Assembly: GCF_010672455.1 (NCBI RefSeq)
Contig: NZ_JAAHGO010000066.1
Span: 1 to 51,639 of the forward strand
Direction of reading: 5' to 3'
Source of the DNA: Okeania sp. SIO2C9
Lineage (GTDB): Bacteria > Cyanobacteriota > Cyanobacteriia > Cyanobacteriales > Microcoleaceae
Length of the DNA: 51,639 nucleotides
Part shown: piece by piece, positions 9,322 to 19,014 of the stretch
Layout: every line of letters begins with the position of its first letter
Numbering within the stretch: position 1 is the first letter of the stretch
The notes under the pieces: generated by a model
The model's input: only the letters and a program-made list of their open reading frames with translations
What the model was told of the DNA's origin: nothing
Database searches by the model: none
Made by a program: the position numbers and the translations under genes

Positions 9322-11814
9322 CTAATTCAAAATCGACCCTCCCATCATCTTCTGATACCGCCATTCCAACTCTCTCCTCAACAGAGGCCAACTATTCAAA
9401 CTTTCATCTTTCTCCATCACCCGAAAAGCAGCACCCCGTGCCAACTCCAAAACCTCCTGGTCTTCAACCAAACTCGCCAAAGCAAAATCCGGCAACCCAG
9501 ACTGCTTTGTCCCTAATACTTGACCAGGTCCCCGCAAACGCATATCCATCTCTGCAATAAAGAACCCATCCTGAGACTGCTCCAACACTTTCAAACGTTC
9601 CGTAGCATCAGTAGAACCCGCACCCCTCATCAACAAACAATAAGACTTATGGACACCACGACCCACTCGCCCCCGCAACTGATGTAACTGAGATAAACCA
9701 AACCTTTCTGCATTTTCAATCAACATTACTGTGGCATTCGGCACATCTACCCCCACTTCCACCACAGTTGTAGATACTAAAATCTGAGTTTGATTATCCC
9801 GAAATGCACTAATAGCTTGGTCTTTTTCTACACTTGTCATTCTGCCATGAAGTAAACCTATTTGAAATTCTGGGAAAACTTTTTCTGCTAACTTTTGATG
9901 TTCTTCAACTGCCGATTTTACATCCAATTTTTCTGACTCTTCAACTAAGGGTAAAACAATATAAACTTGTCTTCCTTGAACTATTTCTCTGCGGATTAAA
10001 TCGTAAGCTTTCTTGCGTTGTCTTCCAGTCAAAGTTGTTGTTTGAATTGGTTGTCTTCCTGGTGGTAATTCATCTATTTGACTAACATCTAAATCTCCAT
10101 GTAATGTCAGAGCAAGTGTTCTAGGAATGGGAGTAGCTGTCATTGCCAAAAAGTGGGGAGATTCACCTTTTTGTTGTAATTTTGCTCTTTGTTGAACCCC
10201 AAATCTATGTTGTTCATCTATTACTACTAAACCTAATTTGTGAAAAATTACAGCTTCTTGAATTAGAGCATGAGTACCGACTAATACAGGTAATTCTCCG
10301 GTCTCAAGTTGAGAGTGAATTTCTCTGCGTTTTGCTACCTTTGTCGAACCAGTTAATAGTTCAACTGGTAAATGTAAAAGATTAAACCAACCAACTAATT
10401 TTTTATAATGTTGCTCTGCTAATACTTCTGTTGGTGCCATTAAAGCTGCTTGATAACCTGCTTGAATTGCTGCTAACATCGCCACAACTGCTACTACAGT
10501 TTTTCCTGCTCCTACATCTCCTTGTACTAATCTTTTCATTGATTCAGGTTTTTGTAGGTCATTGAGTATTTCATTAACTACTCTTTTTTGAGCATTAGTT
10601 AATGCAAATGGCAGGAGTTTATAGAATTGCTCAATTAATTTTCCTGTAGTTGGTAAAGCTATTCCTGTTTCTACCTTTTTTTGCAATTGCCGACGTTTTA
10701 ATAATCCTAATTGTAGGTAGAAAAATTCATCAAAAACTAAGCGACGACGAGCTGCTGCTAAACAATCTCTATCTATAGGAAAGTGAATATTTTTAATAGC
10801 ATTTTTTAAATCTATTAATTGATATTTCCCTAATAATTCTTCAGGCAATGTATCTGACAATTGTTCTGCTGTTGGTAAAACCGTAAATATTGCTCGTCTA
10901 ACAACATCTGCACCTACTCCATCTGTTAAGGGATAAACTGGTACTAAACGACCAACTTTCATGGATTCAATTTGACCCCCTTCACTATCAAGAACTTCTA
11001 TTTCTGGGTTATCTAAATTTTTCCCATATTTATTTTCTTTAACTAAACCTGAAACAGCTACTGTTGCACCGACCGGATAGATTTTTTTCTGCTGCATTTG
11101 CCAACCTTTATTACTAAATCTAGGTCCGGCAAAAAAGCGACTTATTTTGATTTGACCTGTAGCATCTGTAAGGGTAAGTTCGAGAATAGTTAATTTCTTA
11201 TTTTTAGGGCTAGAAAAACAATTGAACCGTTTAACTTTGCCAATTATTGTGACAGTTTCTCCAGGTTCTAGGTCGCGAATATTTACTTGACGAGCATAAT
11301 CTATATGGTCTCTTGGGTAATAATAAAGTAATTCTCGTACTGTATATAATCCTAATGTCTCTAGGCGATCGCTGTTTCTTTTACTAATATCTTTGACTTC
11401 TGTTAATGGTTGTTCTGCATCAAGTTTATCGCTGTATTTTTGGGAAGTAATGGAGTGATTTTTTAGTGTTTTTTGACTTTTTTCTTCTTGTTTAATTCTC
11501 TCTTTTTTTATTGTTTCTTCTGGCTTTACTCCTTCAGAAATATATTGCATTTTTTCTAAAAAATATTTAGTTCTTTCTAGTAATTTTTGCCGTTCTTCCC
11601 TAGCCATTTCTGGATAACTGATAAATTGATTAGATATCTCCTGAAATTGATTTTGATAACCTTTTAATATTATGGGTACTTCGCTCAAACTGATACTTAA
11701 AAAGTCATTAAATATATATTGTTTTCCCTGGATATTTTGAAAACCATATTGTACTTCTACTGACAAAGCTTTTTGTAATCTTTCCCAGTCTATCTTTTCT
11801 TTTTCGTTATTCAT
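9322..11814 (-). CDS. recG: ATP-dependent DNA helicase RecG
   Basis: An 830-residue RecG that regresses stalled replication forks and branch-migrates Holliday junctions. Cyanobacterial RecG has an extra N-terminal region, seen here (1-145, with a Lys/Glu-rich stretch at 95-130). The wedge/OB domain is about 150-290. Helicase motifs: Walker A GDVGAGKT (432-439), DEQH (533-536), MTATPIPRT (558-566) and QLRGRVGRG in motif VI near 720, followed by the TRG region. The ATG start at 11814 is the first in frame. The gene is monocistronic as far as can be seen, with a MITE 64 bp upstream. Confidence 0.96.
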   Translation of the reverse strand: MNNEKEKIDWERLQKALSVEVQYGFQNIQGKQYIFNDFLSISLSEVPIILKGYQNQFQEISNQFISYPEMAREERQKLLERTKYFLEKMQYISEGVKPEETIKKERIKQEEKSQKTLKNHSITSQKYSDKLDAEQPLTEVKDISKRNSDRLETLGLYTVRELLYYYPRDHIDYARQVNIRDLEPGETVTIIGKVKRFNCFSSPKNKKLTILELTLTDATGQIKISRFFAGPRFSNKGWQMQQKKIYPVGATVAVSGLVKENKYGKNLDNPEIEVLDSEGGQIESMKVGRLVPVYPLTDGVGADVVRRAIFTVLPTAEQLSDTLPEELLGKYQLIDLKNAIKNIHFPIDRDCLAAARRRLVFDEFFYLQLGLLKRRQLQKKVETGIALPTTGKLIEQFYKLLPFALTNAQKRVVNEILNDLQKPESMKRLVQGDVGAGKTVVAVVAMLAAIQAGYQAALMAPTEVLAEQHYKKLVGWFNLLHLPVELLTGSTKVAKRREIHSQLETGELPVLVGTHALIQEAVIFHKLGLVVIDEQHRFGVQQRAKLQQKGESPHFLAMTATPIPRTLALTLHGDLDVSQIDELPPGRQPIQTTTLTGRQRKKAYDLIRREIVQGRQVYIVLPLVEESEKLDVKSAVEEHQKLAEKVFPEFQIGLLHGRMTSVEKDQAISAFRDNQTQILVSTTVVEVGVDVPNATVMLIENAERFGLSQLHQLRGRVGRGVHKSYCLLMRGAGSTDATERLKVLEQSQDGFFIAEMDMRLRGPGQVLGTKQSGLPDFALASLVEDQEVLELARGAAFRVMEKDESLNSWPLLRRELEWRYQKMMGGSILN

Positions 11815-11877
11815 GGCAGATTATATATGTAATATTTTCTTAGTCGCTAATTTATAGAAATTCACACTTAAATCAAT

Positions 11878-11968
11878 CAGGACTTACGCAAATTGATTGT
11901 TAAACCACCATATGTAGGGGCGAATGCGATTCGACCTCCCCATAAGTAGAGTCTTTGCGTAAGTCCTG
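11878..11968. mobile_element. 91-bp MITE with perfect 15-bp inverted repeats
   Basis: CAGGACTTACGCAAA at 11878-11892 and TTTGCGTAAGTCCTG at 11954-11968 are perfect inverted repeats. The 61-bp interior has no ORF. The rest of the gap 11815-12340 holds tandem GACTCCT and TTAACAATTAA tracts (about 12070-12145) and a dispersed-repeat copy described separately. Confidence 0.8.
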
Positions 11969-12139
11969 CCAATATCAGCATTAAATTATTTTGACTTTTT
12001 TTATTTTACTTACTTTATTGAAGCGACCAAAAAACCTTCGTCCTTCTACTCATCTTTACTTCTTCTTTCTTCCCTCCTGACTCCTGACTCCTGACTCCTA
12101 ATTCAGCAATTAACAATTAATTAACAATTAATAATTAAT

Positions 12140-12340
12140 AATTACCTCTTCTTAAAACGGATAGGATTGACTAAAAGGATTTTTTTTGATTCTCTTGGTC
12201 GATTGCATATGGTGAGGAAACCTCGCCATCCCTCGACCGCTTTATCCCCTTAAAAGGGTCAGCTTCAAGGCGTGAATTGTTGAATGAATAATTATTAACT
12301 ATCAACTCTTAATTATTCATTATTAATTATTCATTATTAA
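12140..12340. repeat. Dispersed repeat family E with a 53-bp nested insert, plus AT tandem repeats
   Basis: A family E copy (ATTACCTCTTCTTAAAA...GGATTGACTAA) is interrupted at about 12191-12243 by a segment running CTCTTGGTCGATTG to CCTCGACCGCTTT. The reverse complement of those ends bounds a longer insert at 40946-41096 within another family E copy. The last 60 bp are TTAATTATTCATTA tandem repeats ending at the next gene's stop. Confidence 0.6.
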
Positions 12341-13333
12341 TTATTCTTCATACCAACTAGAACGCCATGCTGACTCTGCTTCTATTACAGCTCGTTCCCG
12401 TTGCTTTTTACGATATTCTCGTTGCAGTTGATTAAGTCTTCCTAAAAGGTTACGAATTTTATTACGCCAGGAAGTAACATTAATATCAGTAAATTCTATT
12501 TCAGATAATCTGAGATTTACTGCTATAACTTTAGTAACTGTAGAATTTTTTTCCTCTTCTGGATCTTCTGCTTCAATTAATAAGTTTAATAAATTAGGTT
12601 TTCCACCCAAAGGAGTCTCGCCTGATTCCATTTTTGTCGCAGCTTCTAAAACTTTTTTCGGTATTTTTTTCGGTAGTATTTCTGCATTTTTAAGGATGCA
12701 ATTTGCCTGATGAGAAATTTTTTTAAGAATTTCAGGTATTTGCCTTTCTATATTCTCTTGCCAAGATATTAATGTATCTAAATTATCTAATTTATCAATA
12801 ATATTTTCTGGAGATTTTTCTATTTCTTCTGTTTCAATTTTATTCAAATTTTCTTCTATCCGATCTGCCAATTTTTGCTCTTCATTATCAGATGTTTGAG
12901 TTAGAAATAATACAGCAGAATCAAATTCTATGTTTGTCTTTTGGTCTTTTAGTGGGGATGTTACTTCTTGCTGCTCCCCATCTTCTTCACTCAAAAGACT
13001 CATCATTAATTCTGGTGCTGAAGTCCCATCTAAATTTTCCTGTTCTTCTGGAATTTGTTCTAATAATTCTTCTAATTCTCTAACTGGTAATTTTGCTATT
13101 TCTCGCAACTCTGACTGCATTTTTTGTCGCTGAGAAAACGATAAATTAAGAAAAGCTTCTGGATATCCTTGAGTACATATATGATAACTAGCAAAAATTA
13201 ATTGTTGGCCTATCCCTTCACCTAATACTTTGAAATAACCTTCATAAGTACCATAAAATTCCTTGGCAATTTCTGCGATCGCTACTTCTATTTCTTTCAA
13301 TTTTTCCTCTATTTGTTTTGCTGCTCCCATCAT
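12341..13333 (-). CDS. Conserved hypothetical coiled-coil protein
   Basis: 330 residues, not recognised as a named family. The N-terminal 90 residues are compact and conserved-looking (EIAKEFYGTYEGYFKVLGEGIGQQLIFASYH). The middle (95-180) is Glu/Asp-rich and probably disordered. The C-terminal half is helical with Lys/Glu-rich coiled-coil potential and ends in a basic REYRKKQRERAV stretch. No enzyme motif, signal peptide or membrane segment is visible. It lies between recG and tsf on the same strand but 300 bp or more from each, so operon membership is doubtful. Confidence 0.7.
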   Translation of the reverse strand: MMGAAKQIEEKLKEIEVAIAEIAKEFYGTYEGYFKVLGEGIGQQLIFASYHICTQGYPEAFLNLSFSQRQKMQSELREIAKLPVRELEELLEQIPEEQENLDGTSAPELMMSLLSEEDGEQQEVTSPLKDQKTNIEFDSAVLFLTQTSDNEEQKLADRIEENLNKIETEEIEKSPENIIDKLDNLDTLISWQENIERQIPEILKKISHQANCILKNAEILPKKIPKKVLEAATKMESGETPLGGKPNLLNLLIEAEDPEEEKNSTVTKVIAVNLRLSEIEFTDINVTSWRNKIRNLLGRLNQLQREYRKKQRERAVIEAESAWRSSWYEE

Positions 13334-13640
13334 AGTGAATTATTTTTTATCTATCAACAATTAAAAATTAAAAATAAACAGATTATCTCTGCTACTTTTA
13401 ATTTTTAATCTAAGTATTCAGCTAGCTCGCATTCAGTTTTTAGCTGTTTCATAAATAATGAATATACACTGCTAAGGTCAAGGTTAGTTGTTTTTTCAAG
13501 ACTTTGAATTCTCCTTAAACCTCTCAATACTAATTCCTGCTATAAAGGCAGTGAATGAATAGCTGATTGCTGATTGCTGACCGCTGTTTGCGCAGCATTC
13601 CGCAGGAAATGCTTACTTTTTAATTATGATTATTGATCAA
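13334..13640. other. Intergenic gap with one family A MITE end
   Basis: AT-rich spacer. Bases 13558-13616 carry repeated AGCTGATTGC units followed by GCGCAGCATTCCGCAGGAAATGCTTAC-type sequence, the inverted form of the family A end at 7265. No second end is evident, so this is probably a partial copy. Nothing else is seen. Confidence 0.55.
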
Positions 13641-14300
13641 TTATTCCTTTCCCATTTGTGCTGCTACTTCTTCAGCAAAATTCTCCTCTTTTTTCTCAAT
13701 ACCCTCTCCCAAAACAAATCGTGTAAAACGACGTACTTGTACTTTTTCACCTAACTGAGCGCTAGTTTCCTTCACCAACTCTGCCACTGTGACATTTTGG
13801 TCTTTAATATAAGCTTGATCCATTAATGCTAATTCTTTGAGTCGCTTTTCTATTCTTCCCTGAACTATTTTTTCCCTAATATTTTCCGGCTTTTTACTAA
13901 GGTCTTCTCTACCCATTTCTATAGATTTTTCACTCTCCACAAATTCCGTAGGGATATCATCAACTGAAATATATTCTACCTGTGGACAAGCTGCTATTTG
14001 CATAGCAATATTTTTCACTAACTCTTTGAATGCCTCATTCCTAGCAACAAAATCTGTCTGACAATTTACCTCTACTAAAACGCCAATTCTGCTACCTGTA
14101 TGAATATAACTTTCAACTAGTCCTTCTGCTGCTACTTTACCCTCAAGTTTTCCTGCAGAAGCAATACCTTTTTGTCTTAGCCATTCTGTAGCCTTAGTAA
14201 TATCGCCATTATTTTGCTCGAGAGCGTTTTTGCAGTCCATCATGCCTGCGCCTGTTGCTTGACGCAATTCTTTAACTAACTTTGCAGATATTTCCGGCAT
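13641..14300 (-). CDS. tsf: Elongation factor Ts
   Basis: 219 residues, the short cyanobacterial/chloroplast form of EF-Ts, the nucleotide exchange factor for EF-Tu. The UBA-like N-terminus ([19 protein letters not shown]), the core [11 protein letters not shown] motif and the C-terminal [12 protein letters not shown] are all present. It follows rpsB in the conserved bacterial rpsB-tsf order. The spacer is unusually long at 315 bp and contains a MITE-like element, so tsf may depend on read-through or on a promoter inside the spacer. Confidence 0.97.
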   Translation of the reverse strand: MPEISAKLVKELRQATGAGMMDCKNALEQNNGDITKATEWLRQKGIASAGKLEGKVAAEGLVESYIHTGSRIGVLVEVNCQTDFVARNEAFKELVKNIAMQIAACPQVEYISVDDIPTEFVESEKSIEMGREDLSKKPENIREKIVQGRIEKRLKELALMDQAYIKDQNVTVAELVKETSAQLGEKVQVRRFTRFVLGEGIEKKEENFAEEVAAQMGKE

Positions 14301-14355
14301 ATTTTTTATTCTCCAATTTAACTTTACTACAACTTTATTATTTAGGAATTAATCC

Positions 14356-14502
14356 GTAAGCATTCAGGCGTCAGCTATTAATTTTGAGGAATATAAAAGC
14401 AACCTTTAAAATTAATAAAGAATAAAAGTTACTGGAATGCGTCCCTTGACTAAACCTTAAAAGTAATTAGTAATTACTCATTACGAATAGCTGAATGCTT
14501 AC
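14356..14502. mobile_element. MITE family A inside the rpsB-tsf spacer
   Basis: The 147-bp segment begins GTAAGCATTCAG and ends ATAGCTGAATGCTTAC. The right end's complement matches the left end except for a short insertion. It sits within the 315-bp spacer between rpsB and tsf, with about 55 bp to tsf and 113 bp to rpsB. There is no ORF. Confidence 0.7.
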
Positions 14503-14615
14503 ATTAATCCTACTTTAGTGCCTTAATTTAAAGTAGGCTTTTTAGAAATAATTTACGCTGTATTTTATCCCTAAAAAACCCCAGTTCTACTACTCAACAA
14601 TATTACTAGAATTTG

Positions 14616-15434
14616 TTATTCTTCTTCATTATTGTCTGATGATGATGATTCTTCTTCACTTACATTAAATTCTTCTTCCGCTCCATCATAATCATAATCT
14701 TCTTCATATTCTTCATAGCTATCATAATCTTCTTGATCCAGTGTTTCTAGTTGACCATGACGACCTTCATAGATAGCATCAGCCAACTTACCTACTATAA
14801 GTTTGATTGAGCGGATAGCATCATCATTAGCTGGAATTGGAATATCAACCTGAGTCGGGTCACAATTTGTATCCAGCAAAGATACTATTGGAATATCTAA
14901 CTTCTGACATTCTTGAACAGCATTATACTCTCGTCGCTGGTCTACCATTACAACTCCATCTGGCAAGCGGCGCATATTTTTAATACCCCCCAGATATTTT
15001 TGTAACTTAGCCATTTCACGACGGAGAACCGAAGCTTCTTTTTTCGGGAGTAAATCTAGTGCCCCATTTGCTTCACGACGCTCTAAGTCTTTGAGTCTTT
15101 CTACCCGAGTTTTAATAGTAGTCCAGTTAGTGAGCATCCCACCCAACCAACGTTGGTTAATATAATAAGCTCCACATCTACTGGCCTCTTGAGCGATAAT
15201 ACCAGCAGCTTGACGCTTTGTACCAACAAATAAGAATTTTTTTCCTTGTTCAGAGGCAGTTCTGATATAGTCGTAAGCTTCTTCCATTAATTGAGCTGTT
15301 TGAACAAGGTCGATAATATGAACGCCGTTACGCTCTGTAAAAATATACTGGGACATTCTTGGATTCCAGCGACGGGTCTGATGCCCAAAGTGGACTCCTG
15401 ACTCTAACAATTGAGCCAAACTAACAACTGGCAT
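14616..15434 (-). CDS. rpsB: 30S ribosomal protein S2
   Basis: 272 residues. Canonical S2 core with [17 protein letters not shown] at the N-terminus, [18 protein letters not shown] and [18 protein letters not shown]. After about residue 230 comes an acidic tail rich in Asp, Glu, Tyr and Ser that ends in EEE. Similar but usually shorter acidic tails occur in cyanobacterial S2. GGAG seven bases before the ATG is a good ribosome binding site. It is first gene of the rpsB-tsf pair. Confidence 0.97.
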   Translation of the reverse strand: MPVVSLAQLLESGVHFGHQTRRWNPRMSQYIFTERNGVHIIDLVQTAQLMEEAYDYIRTASEQGKKFLFVGTKRQAAGIIAQEASRCGAYYINQRWLGGMLTNWTTIKTRVERLKDLERREANGALDLLPKKEASVLRREMAKLQKYLGGIKNMRRLPDGVVMVDQRREYNAVQECQKLDIPIVSLLDTNCDPTQVDIPIPANDDAIRSIKLIVGKLADAIYEGRHGQLETLDQEDYDSYEEYEEDYDYDGAEEEFNVSEEESSSSDNNEEE

Positions 15435-16702
15435 AATTATAATCTCCTATTCGGGTTTAATCCTCCATCCAGGTGCATTCTCATAGATTCTTAATCTGCA
15501 GAACACCCGACTACCTAGATGTGCGATTTTAGACAACTTTTCTAGTGTATCATATCAAATCCGGTTAAACAGTTATGGAATGGTTAAGTCTTTAGGAGTC
15601 AGGAGTGGAGAGAATCATTTTGATGAGCGTAGTTAGGGTTTGCGCTCAAAAGTCTTTTAGTAGGAGGAAACAGGAGATAGGAGATAGGAGAAATAGGAAT
15701 TAATACCAAATTGATAAATGTTTGCTACAAATAGTTAGGATATTTCTTAGGAGTCATTCCTCAGTCATCAGGAGTCGTATAGGAATAGTATTTCAAGCGT
15801 TTTTTAGATCATAAATCATCGTTTTTTGTCAAAGGGAATATCCTGCATTTGTCTTTTTTCTCCTCTTACTATTCGTAACATTCTTTTTTCACGCTTGGTA
15901 TAAGAGGAGGTAGAAGTAACAATTGTAAGAATGATTTTTCTGCCCAACTATGCGCCTAAAATACGCTCCATGCATGAGTACTAGAGAGCTAATTCCCAGG
16001 CATTTTTTTTTATCTAAAAAAGCTAAAAACTTTATATATCAATCCTTTTAGATTAGAAAGGTCACGCCCTAGTTATGACTGAAAAACTTTGGTCTCAAGT
16101 CTCCCTTTTCAAGGGGATAAAAAAAGAGAATATTCCATATTTCAAGCCTCCTGATTCCAGAGGTACTGTTCAACAATTAATAATTAATAATTAATAATTA
16201 ACAATTACCGAAAAATTAATAATTCAATAATTCAATAATTCAGGTTTAAAGCCTCCCCTTGAAAGGGGAAAAAAATAAATTTTTTCCTTATTGGTTAATC
16301 CTCTTCGTTTTAGGGAGAGGTAATTATCAATTATCCATTATCAATTATCCATTATTGAACTCTCCTTGAAAAGAAGAGGATTACTCAAAGGAAATTTTTT
16401 TCTTGTTTCTCCTTTAAAGGAGAGAATTTTTACCTTAATTATTCGGTAACTAATAACTGATAACTGAAATGACCATTGGAGATTTTTTTTATCAAAATAA
16501 CTGGGTCGCACAACCCCGCCTTTTAAAGCGAAATATTTTTGGAGCGCGGCTCAAATCCCCATTACAAAAATAACTTCTGACTTCTGAATTCTGACTTCGT
16601 TAAGTCTAATTTACCCAGATTTGATATCATATACATTCCTACCAATACTACTAACATTCCAATCTAAAAAAAACTTAATGGTTACTTGGCAAATTAAAAA
16701 GC
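15435..16702. repeat. 1.27-kb non-coding field of dispersed repeats
   Basis: Holds the rpsB leader (about 15435-15545) and then only repeats. 15595-15650 is an AGGAGTC tract plus a relic resembling MITE family B (TTAGGGTTTGC then AAAAGTCTTTTAGTAGG). 15698-15760 repeats the sequence at 35805-35862 (AAATTGATAAATGTTTGCTAC). 16206-16360 is a family E copy. 16484-16612 is a family G copy ending in ACTTCTGACTT units and CTTCGTTAAG. No convincing gene is present. Confidence 0.75.
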
Positions 16703-18171
16703 TTATTTTAAAGACTTTAAAACATAGTGATCGACAACAGAAATATCATTGCTTTTTGAATAGAATTTATTTATGTATGAGTCAACATCGCTGGATGTAT
16801 ATATAAAACCTTTAAATCTACCGATTAAAATTTGTTCAGGGCGGTATTTTACAAGTAATTCATATATTTCATCTTGACTCAGTTGACCTGTCTTTATGCG
16901 CTTAGTAGAGAACACTGCAATTTCGGGAGGAACAAGTAAATCTGCATAAAAACCATAAATTGGAACATCTGTAAATAGCCATTTTGTTGAATTTTTATGC
17001 TCTATTAGACGATTTACAACTGCAAATTGTGGTTGATAGTTTTTTTGAAGACTAGGAATATCTTTTGAAACTTTAGGTTTTAATGTTAATAATGCAAATA
17101 TCATTAAAATTAATGAAATACTTGCCCAAAAATAATTTCCTAATCTAAATTCTCGTTGCTGAAAAATGTCAAATAATAGAACAGATACATAAGCTGCTAA
17201 TCAAGCCATAGGAATAGCAATGAGACAATAATGATGTGGCCATACTGGTCTATGATTTAAAAGAAGCAATGTTCCTGTTCCTAGCCATGCAACTGGAAAT
17301 AGACCTTCCCATCGATGCCTCACAAAAACTACTAATATACCGAAAATAGCTAAAGAAAATAGATCGTAATCTTTATTGATGATGACTTTACTTAGCTTTT
17401 CAAAACCATCTTTGACGAATGCCGTTTTAATCTCCCCTCCAACATGAGTACCAAAAAGCTGTTCATAGCTTAACGCATTAAATAGTAATGAAAAAATCAA
17501 AAAAATAACAACTAAACTTATTATCCAAAGCAATAAAGGATAAATAAATCTACTTTTTAACTTATGAATTGATTCCAAATTAATTTTATTGACATCAAAG
17601 ATCAAAAGTAAAATAATTGGTATTAAAAAAACTGTCAAAAATTTGATTTGCAAAGACAATGCAAAAAGAGCAGCAGAAATAATCAATAAATATTTTTGTT
17701 TACTCTTTTTGTAAATAAATAAAAAGTAAATAGAAATTACGATTAAAGATAATGCAGGAATTCCAATCATAACAGTACTACTAAATCTGATAAACCCTGA
17801 TGAAGCAGCCAATGATATTGCTCCAATAAGAGCGGAGAATATTCCTAAAGAAATACGAATAGTTTCAAAGAAAAACCATATTAGTAATGCTGAAAAAATT
17901 ACGGTCAAAAGGCGCGCGAAAAAAACAGATTTTCCAACTATGCTGAACCAGAATGAAAGCATTGCTGTAAAAAGGAAAGGATGATCGCTCCAAATCTCGA
18001 TATGCGGTGAGTAACCTTGCATATAAAGTGAAGCCCTCATTAATTCAAGCCCTGATCAAAATTGAGTTGGAATTCCTCCTTTAAGGGAACAATCATAGGT
18101 ACTATGATAATTGCTAGTACTAGATACAGTAGAAGCAAAGATATGTAAAATACTTTTCGTTTAATCATCAT
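16703..18171 (-). pseudogene. Glycosyltransferase family 39/PMT-like membrane protein, two lesions
   Basis: Reads as one gene of about 490 residues broken in two places. Codons from ATG 18171 give a signal-anchor (VFYISLLLLYLVLAII) and FQLNFDQGLN, then stop at 18042-18040. The frame continues one base away as MRASLYMQGYSPHIEIWSDHP, so restoring one base would give GLNLMRAS. The long body (to 17204) has eight or more membrane segments, the acidic N-terminal loop and LFTAMLSF typical of PMT_2/ArnT-like lipid-linked sugar transferases. An in-frame TGA at 17203-17201 is followed by 32 open codons that join exactly to the C-terminal soluble part (17104-16703). Two sequencing errors are the alternative to a decaying gene. 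Confidence 0.8.
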
Positions 18172-18348
18172 TTTTGAGTTACAAATTTGATACGTAAAAA
18201 CTCTGTATTTACTTTAGTTATTTGACTTTTAATATCATGTCTTTTGGGGTGCGTTGGTGTAAGCCCAAGCATGAATATATATAAGAAAGAAATTTAAGTT
18301 TTTTTCTTCCCTCTTCCTTCTTCCTTCTTCCCTCTTCCTTCTTATTTT

Positions 18349-19014
18349 TTAAGGATGTATTTGCCCTAATATTATTTTTAAACGGTCATAATCATCTCTC
18401 AACAAAACACTCATATTTCTACCTGCCTGAACTAACCAATTACGGTCTGCTTTTCTCAGTTGATAAATTTCTCTAATAGTAGCAGCTACTAAAGCATCAA
18501 CAGGAGCATTAAATAACTGTAATAAAGTCCGCAAAAAATCTAACTTTTCACTAAACCTAATTATTTCTTCTGATTCACATAAATAAACTGCTTGATGAAT
18601 TTGAGGTGGACGAGGTGGCAGATATTGGTAAATTCTGCCATTTTCTGCTGTAGAACCATTTAATTCTTCTTGAGATTTAAAACCTACTATTGCTGCTCTA
18701 AATTCTGTCTTCAACATAGCAAAAATTTGTGGTTGTTGTTCCCGTAACTGAGCTAAAGACATTCCCAAAGCTCTTGCTCTATGTACTGAATCAATAGGCA
18801 AGGTAGTTGCATAATAAACCACTCCATAAATCTCATTTCCTGATTGTTCATCCTGAGATTTTACCCAAGTACCAAAAGCAGGCATCATCGGAAAATCTAA
18901 CTCTTCTGGTTCTAAACATTGAGCTAAAAATTCTGTTGTTGCTGTTTCTATTACTTCAGCTATGTAATTGTTCTGGCGATTTGTATTAGCAAATTGTGGT
19001 AAAGGAAGACGCAT
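18349..19014 (-). CDS. Conserved cyanobacterial protein, probable HAS-barrel domain
   Basis: 221 residues beginning MRLPLPQFA. It contains IYGVVYYATTLPIDSVHRARALG, a strand-rich region resembling the HAS-barrel found at the N-terminus of HerA-type ATPases and in ATP synthase. A QIFAMLKTEFRAAIVGF stretch follows, then YLPPRPPQIHQAVYLC and a helical C-terminus. There is no ATPase domain, so it is a stand-alone barrel protein conserved in cyanobacteria, function unknown. The family assignment is from memory of related cyanobacterial sequences. It has no close partner: a pseudogene lies downstream and a repeat field upstream. Confidence 0.7.
   Translation of the reverse strand: MRLPLPQFANTNRQNNYIAEVIETATTEFLAQCLEPEELDFPMMPAFGTWVKSQDEQSGNEIYGVVYYATTLPIDSVHRARALGMSLAQLREQQPQIFAMLKTEFRAAIVGFKSQEELNGSTAENGRIYQYLPPRPPQIHQAVYLCESEEIIRFSEKLDFLRTLLQLFNAPVDALVAATIREIYQLRKADRNWLVQAGRNMSVLLRDDYDRLKIILGQIHP

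Noticed and set aside
9246-9560. 104-codon plus-strand frame
   Set aside because: It overlaps recG on the other strand and begins in a C/T tandem tract; Pro/Ser/Thr-rich low complexity.
17105-17203. Programmed UGA recoding in the glycosyltransferase
   Set aside because: The gene also has a frameshift near 18043, and no selenocysteine signals or conserved Cys/Sec site are evident; a pseudogene or sequencing error is simpler.
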